From: Nemophila menziesii
Taxonomy: Eukaryota; Streptophyta; Magnoliopsida; Boraginales; Hydrophyllaceae
Reading direction: 5' to 3'
Length of the DNA stretch: 64,000 nucleotides
Assembly: GCA_029959085.1 (NCBI GenBank)
Contig: JARWIR010000051.1
Location: 2,356,001-2,420,000 of the forward strand
In this document: one piece after another, positions 60,001 to 64,000 of the stretch
How the letters are laid out: each line of letters begins with the position of its first letter
Numbering within the stretch: position 1 is the first letter of the stretch
The notes under the pieces: model-generated
The model's input: the letters and a program-made list of their open reading frames with translations, nothing else
Database searches by the model: none
Told to the model about the DNA's origin: nothing
Translations under genes and position numbers: made by a program

Positions 60001-60704
60001 GCTGCTGGAGCGATCAGAAGCGCGAGTAATAGCAGCCCCTTGGCAGCAGATGTTGTTCGTTCGCCTAGAAGGACAGTGACATCAGGGGTAAAGAAATAAT
60101 TGGAAGGAAATCTTAACTCGAAGGCGAGGGTGGCGGGAATTGAGTGGACGTTAGTTTTTGCAGTTATAACTTGTGTTATTTGGAATTCGAGAAACTTATT
60201 GACTTTTAAAGAATTATCCAATGTACCCAAAATTGGAAGAAGTTAAATATCAAATCATACGCCTTGCGAGCAACTTCATCCTTACATTGGGCAAAGAATT
60301 TGATGGGGGACTAATTAAGTCAGCTAAGAACGTTATGGTCAAATGGGTTTAACCCATAAAAGGAGCTAAACTCAACGTTGATGGAAGTTTTGATGAGTCC
60401 AAGGGAATAGCGGGCATTAGCGGTATTTTGAGGGACAAGAATGGATCATATATAGCCGGTTTTGCTGGCGCGTGCTTAATTGACTCTTCGTTAACATCGG
60501 AATTACTAGTTCTCCATTATGGACAACAATGGGCAATCAAGAAAGGATACGAAGAATTACAAATCGAGACAGACTCGAAGGAGCTCCATGCGCTAGTGAA
60601 TGGCGGTGAGAGCTCAAGTAGTCGTCTCTCACAAATTGACCGCGAATGTTGGGACATGCTAAGAGATCACCCTAAGTACGAGTTGAACCATATTTATCGG
60701 GAAG
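57075..60704 (+). mobile_element. Decayed LINE ORF2, cut by a CACTA element
   Basis: Order of traces: endonuclease C-terminal half (IYASPEQRERYPFWR; VGDFN-like; RAYDNVEWQSILPNTRVIH then ARVHSDHMTILI, 57110-57500); RT (58090-58960: LIPKVSDPNLVRLFRPISL, SSFLPGRSMVDNIILVRE, catalytic FADDLILSSETS); RT-to-zf-RVT region (GTYLGILVLSGRFPKGFY; MKLPKYVCDEVDKIVRDFM); zf-RVT scrap (59700-59790); GC-richer spacer (about 59900-60140); RNase H (60370-60704: LNVDGSFDESKGIAGI; IETDSKELHALVNGG; LNHIYREA). Stops and shifts are scattered. The 3' end of the RNase H is displaced by the CACTA insertion. Confidence 0.88.
58080..58967 (+). pseudogene. LINE reverse transcriptase core
   Basis: Two neighbouring frames (58161-58502 and 58518-58967) are separated by a single in-frame TAA at 58501-58503. 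Together they cover RT motifs 0-5, including FADD (about 58838-58850). The second frame loses the usual motif A Asp context (VKIYLVKAYNKIRWDF, where AFDxVxW-like sequence is expected), which would by itself reduce activity. Confidence 0.85.
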
Positions 60705-61165
60705 CACTACTAGATTCGCCTGGTTTCGCGACGACACGCGTCGTCGCGAATCCGAGCAAATCCGTCGTTAATTTTGTTTCGCGACGAAATTTCGTCGCTA
60801 ACATGTCGTCTCTATCCCGGCGTCGCTAATTCGTGATTAGCGACGACAAATAGTGATTTCGTCCCTAATTACTCAGGCATTTAACCACGAGGGCTTGCGT
60901 CGCGAATTTAAGAGATTAGCGACGACACATTAGCGACAACATGTCGTCGCTAATTTCTTAATTAGTTTTTCTTTAATTTTTAATCGAAAATTTAGTAATT
61001 GAATTTTCTTTTTTTTATTTAATTAACGACAACATTTTAGCGACAGTTTTGTCGTCGCTAATAATTTTTATTTTGTTTTTTTTATTTTTTTTAATTTTAT
61101 CGAAAATCATTATTTATTTATTTTATTTAATAGTTAGCGACGACACGCGTCGTCGCTATTCATGT
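60705..61165. repeat. CACTA subterminal repeat array (TTAGCGACGACA)
   Basis: At least a dozen copies of GCGACGAC or its inverse GTCGTCGC, several as palindromes such as GCGACGACACGCGTCGTCGC (60733-60752) and GCGACGAAATTTCGTCGC (60781-60798). In CACTA elements such motifs are the binding sites of the TNPA-type protein and are needed for excision. Confidence 0.9.
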
Positions 61166-61432
61166 TTTTTATTTTTTTATATAATTTTTATTTTTATTTA
61201 TTATTTAAATTTAAATTTTTATCATTTAAAATGTAGTCTTTATTATTATTTTGCTTTTAAATATAATGCAAAATTATAAATAAATAAAAATCAAAAAATA
61301 CATATAAAATACGATAATTCGATTCAAATACTAAACTTGAAATAAAGTCAACGTCAAACGAGTCAAAGTCAAACATACAGAAATAAATAAAGTCTTAAAC
61401 ATACAAACCAACCAAATTAAAAAAAAGATAAC

Positions 61433-63076
61433 TTAATCATCACTCAAATTGGGCTCTTTTTCATCTTTTCCTCTCTCCTCATCTTCTCTCTCTTCATCTC
61501 GTCTCTCTTCCCTAGTGGGCCCGGGTTTGCTGATCGGCTGCATTCCTTGGGCGATTCTCATCCCGTTTAATGCCTCGAAGAGAGTGTCTGCCATGCTCGG
61601 GGGTTGACTCGGCCGACTAGAAGAAGCTGTGGGCCCGGGTGATGCGGAGGATGGATCCGGTATAGGTGCAAGATTTTGAGCCGCGCGAAGCTCGTTCATC
61701 CCAGCCAGAATCGCCTTAAGCAGCTCCTCGTTCTGCCTGTCCGGTTGTATAGGAGTCCTGGATCGTTTCCGGACCGGACCAATGGTAGGCACCTAGTATT
61801 TAGTCTTGGGTGGGTGTAGGACCTCCATGATTGTCTCGAGCATGGCATCCATCTGCTCCTGGATGCTAACTTCAGCACCTTCCGCTCCGGCCTGGACAAC
61901 CTTCTTCTTCATCTTCTCCCGAAGAACACCCTGTAATTAGATTTCAATTTAAAAATTAATTAGATTAATAAAAAAATTAATTTAAAATACAAAATTAATT
62001 TAAAACAATTTTTTTTAAAAAGACTTACACTAGCTTTCTCTAAACGCTGGTCATGCCAGCTATCTGTAGCTGCATCATACGATAGGTGGTCGAAATAGCC
62101 GCTTAAAGGAGGAAGCTCCATCTCCTCCTGGGTCTCGTCATCCGTAAAAGTCAACGGCTCTTTCGTCACCGTCTTCAGCTTCCCCTAGACAGTATACAAT
62201 AACAAATATTAATTAGTTAACAATTAAATAAAATAAAATACTATATTAAATTTTAATTTTTAAAACTTATACCTCAATAATCACTTCCCGAGTCTGTGAC
62301 CAGTTCCTTGACCCCGCCTTACTCGGAACTGTCTGCTGCTCACGATTCTTCTTGTTTATATCAGCCTGACTCTGTTACAAATAAAAAAGAAGTAGTTATA
62401 AAATTAATTTAAAAAAATGTATAAAATAATTAAATTTTTTTTTTACCTGTTTCGCCAAGTCATCAAACATCTTCTTCGTCGCCTCCCAAACCACCGGGTC
62501 AACATCTGGTGGAACTTCATTTGTGTAGTAGTAGACGTTCTTCAAATTCGACTTGTATCGCCTGTAGGCTCCTCCAGTCATCGTAGTCAACCTCTTAACA
62601 ATCTCATGCCAATCGCCTCGCCTCCTCCACTCCTCCAAATCAAAAACTGCTGCAGTTGCTGCGTAATTACCCCTTTGTTATAGTCGGGGACATCTGACCA
62701 TTGTTTGTAGCACGGGGGAACAGCCTCTCGAACAGCATTACCCACCACCTGACCCACGTGTTTGCTATGCTCGCCCACGAAGTTCCAGGTGCCGTCTATG
62801 ACAGAAAAGTCAACTGGAATGGGCCAGCCGACTCTCTTCAGGGTCTCCTGAGGTGTCCGGATAGAGGTGGCAGCTTTCGGTCTCCTTCTTTTACGTTGAC
62901 CTGTTTTAGTGAAAAATACTTAGTAATTATATATATACTCAATTAATAAATAAACATTAATTGAATTTTTTATTACCCGATGGTTGGGCACAATCAGCAT
63001 TCGAACGTGGTGGACCCCTCGGGGGATCGTTACCCCTCCCGTCTCCTCCGTGACTCCTACCCATGACAGCAGCCAT
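61433..63076 (-). pseudogene. CACTA accessory gene, Transposase_24-like, broken
   Basis: Minus-strand exons: 63076-62977 (MAAVMGRSHGGDGRGND...), about 62901-62447, 62371-62273 (SQADINKKNREQQTV...), 62184-62029 (GKLKTVTKEPLTFTDDE...) and about 61935-61433. All have GT-AG borders. Exon 2 starts with a nuclear-localisation-like QRKRRRPK and contains CYKQWSDVPDYNKGVI, WRRRGDWHEIVKRLTTM and AYRRYKSNLKNVYYY, the layout of the Transposase_24 family that acts as the TNPA-like partner in plant CACTA elements. Lesions: one T missing in the T-run near 62637 shifts the frame before the WRRRGDW block, and a TAG near 61792 (KTKY*VPTIG) stops the last exon. The C-terminus is a charged, E/R-rich tail. Confidence 0.8.
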
Positions 63077-63084
63077 CTATAAAA

Positions 63085-63640
63085 AATCATAAAATTGCAA
63101 ATAAGTCCAAATTTTTTTTAAAATTTGCAAAGAAGTCCAATTTTTTTTTATAAAATTGCATTTTAGTCCAAATTTTTTAAAAATTGCGAATAATTCCTAA
63201 TTTTCTAAAAAAAATGCATTTTTGTCCCTTTTTTTAAATTTGCAATTAAGTCCTATATTTTTCGAAAATTGTATTTTGGTCCTATATTTTTCTAAGATTG
63301 CAAATAAGTCATACTTCTAAAAAAAATTATTTTAGTCCAAATTTTTATAAAATATGCAATTTAGTCCTATTTTTTTTAAATTGCATTTTAGTCTTCTATC
63401 TTTCTAAAATTGCATTTTAGTCCTATTTTTTATAAAATTGCATTTAAGTCCTATTTTTTATAAAATTGCAATTATTTCCCTTTTTTTTAAAGGTGCATTT
63501 TAGTCCAAATTTTTATAAAATTGCATTTAGTCCTATTTTTTATAAAATTGCATTTTAGTCCTTAAACATACAAAATTGCATTTTAGTCCTTAAACATACA
63601 AATCAAACATATTGCAAATAGGTCCCTATATCTTAAAACA
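63085..63640 (+). repeat. Degenerate minisatellite inside the CACTA element
   Basis: Roughly 18 imperfect copies of a unit of about 30 bp, built on AAAATTGCATTTTAGTCCTA followed by a T-run, fill the DNA between the accessory gene and the next coding region. Copies near the right end (63520-63600) are the most alike. Confidence 0.85.
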
Positions 63641-63836
63641 CAATCAAAGATCAATAACACACCAACTATTACATTAAAATTACAAAAATCATACCAAAAC
63701 CCTAATTTTTAACAAATTCCAATTACATGTTGTTATTTAACACCAAAAAATTACCAAACAACCCACAAAACATATACATAATTCTCGGATTTAATCAAAT
63801 AAATAAAAACATTCATGAATTTTTACAACCAAGAAA

Positions 63837-64000
63837 AAAAACTGCTTCGACTGGAATATGTGCATCTCTCATCTCGGTGTCTCCCGGATGTCCACCAACA
63901 TCGTAACTCTGTCTCACATCGTCATAAACATGCTGGATTTCATTTACTATAATTGGATCTTTACTTGTAGGGGGTGTATGTGTTTGTATCTCTTCCTCAC
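63837..64000 (-). pseudogene. Partial acidic reading frame at the window edge (possible CACTA TNPD C-terminus)
   Basis: On the minus strand, from the window edge down to about 63837, a frame is open for some 54 codons (EEEIQTHTPPTSKDPIIVNE ... RDAHIPVEAVFFLG). In plant CACTA elements the large TNPD-type transposase gene lies next to the accessory gene in the same orientation, so this may be its last exon. There is no diagnostic motif in the visible part and it is cut by the window edge. Confidence 0.3.

Larger units (their letters stand above)
60705..64000. mobile_element. CACTA (En/Spm) transposon end, running off the window
   Basis: The sequence switches abruptly from LINE RNase H to CACTACTAGATTCGCC at 60705, the terminal inverted repeat of CACTA elements, preceded by AAG (60702-60704), the likely 3-bp target duplication. 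The next 450 bp are packed with direct and inverted TTAGCGACGACA units. The minus strand carries a plant Transposase_24-like gene and, at the right edge, a possible second coding exon. The other end lies outside the window. Confidence 0.92.

Noticed and set aside
59919..60230. 103-codon minus-strand alanine/leucine-rich frame
   Set aside because: Antisense of the LINE GC-rich spacer.

Overview
This is nuclear DNA of a flowering plant, very probably a eudicot. It is AT-rich, has spliced GT-AG genes, and carries plant-type LINE, Ty1/copia, TRIM, hAT, Mutator and CACTA elements. The species cannot be named from sequence alone. No bacterial operon, CRISPR array, rRNA gene or convincing functional tRNA gene was seen. 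Most of the 64 kb is transposon sequence at different stages of decay. Only two host protein genes look intact: an ankyrin plus tandem CCCH zinc-finger protein (2574-3722, minus strand) and a six-exon receptor-like cytoplasmic kinase (48352-52878, plus strand).

Layout. 72-2458: a young 5'-truncated LINE with a poly(A) tail and a 17-bp target-site duplication, just past the 3' end of the zinc-finger gene. 3723-16000: AT-rich intergenic DNA with a decayed LINE (about 5980-7990), three large microsatellites, a hAT-type MITE with a perfect 8-bp duplication (11610-11971), an orphan exon and a LINE scrap. 16185-21460: a tRNA-derived SINE head, a decayed minus-strand copia element and an ABCB transporter fragment. 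24221-31219: a near-complete 7-kb copia element with almost identical LTRs, a perfect 5-bp target duplication and three coding lesions; it interrupts an open frame that reads on across the insertion point. 33780-40885: two alpha-SNAP pseudogenes in inverted orientation, separated by a GC-rich transposon-like block and a LINE remnant. 40886-43798: a truncated duplicate of the kinase 3' end followed by a VPS29 pseudogene. 43925-47280: LINE and MULE transposase scraps. 48352-54650: the kinase gene, its downstream DNA and one intact VPS29 exon. 54658-56700: a deleted copia element. About 57075-60704: a decayed LINE, cut inside its RNase H domain by a CACTA element that starts at 60705 and runs off the right edge, carrying a broken multi-exon Transposase_24-like gene on the minus strand.

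How the parts relate. The duplicated segments (alpha-SNAP inverted pair; kinase/VPS29 direct pair) act as empty-site references for each other. They show base by base where a TRIM, a hAT MITE and two related Mutator-type MITEs went in after the duplications. I found no clearly new biological system. The most unusual items are this self-referencing set of insertions, the host open frame split by the young copia element, a variable GC-rich spacer inside the LINE ORF2s, and a kinase that lacks the usual Glu of its APE-equivalent motif.
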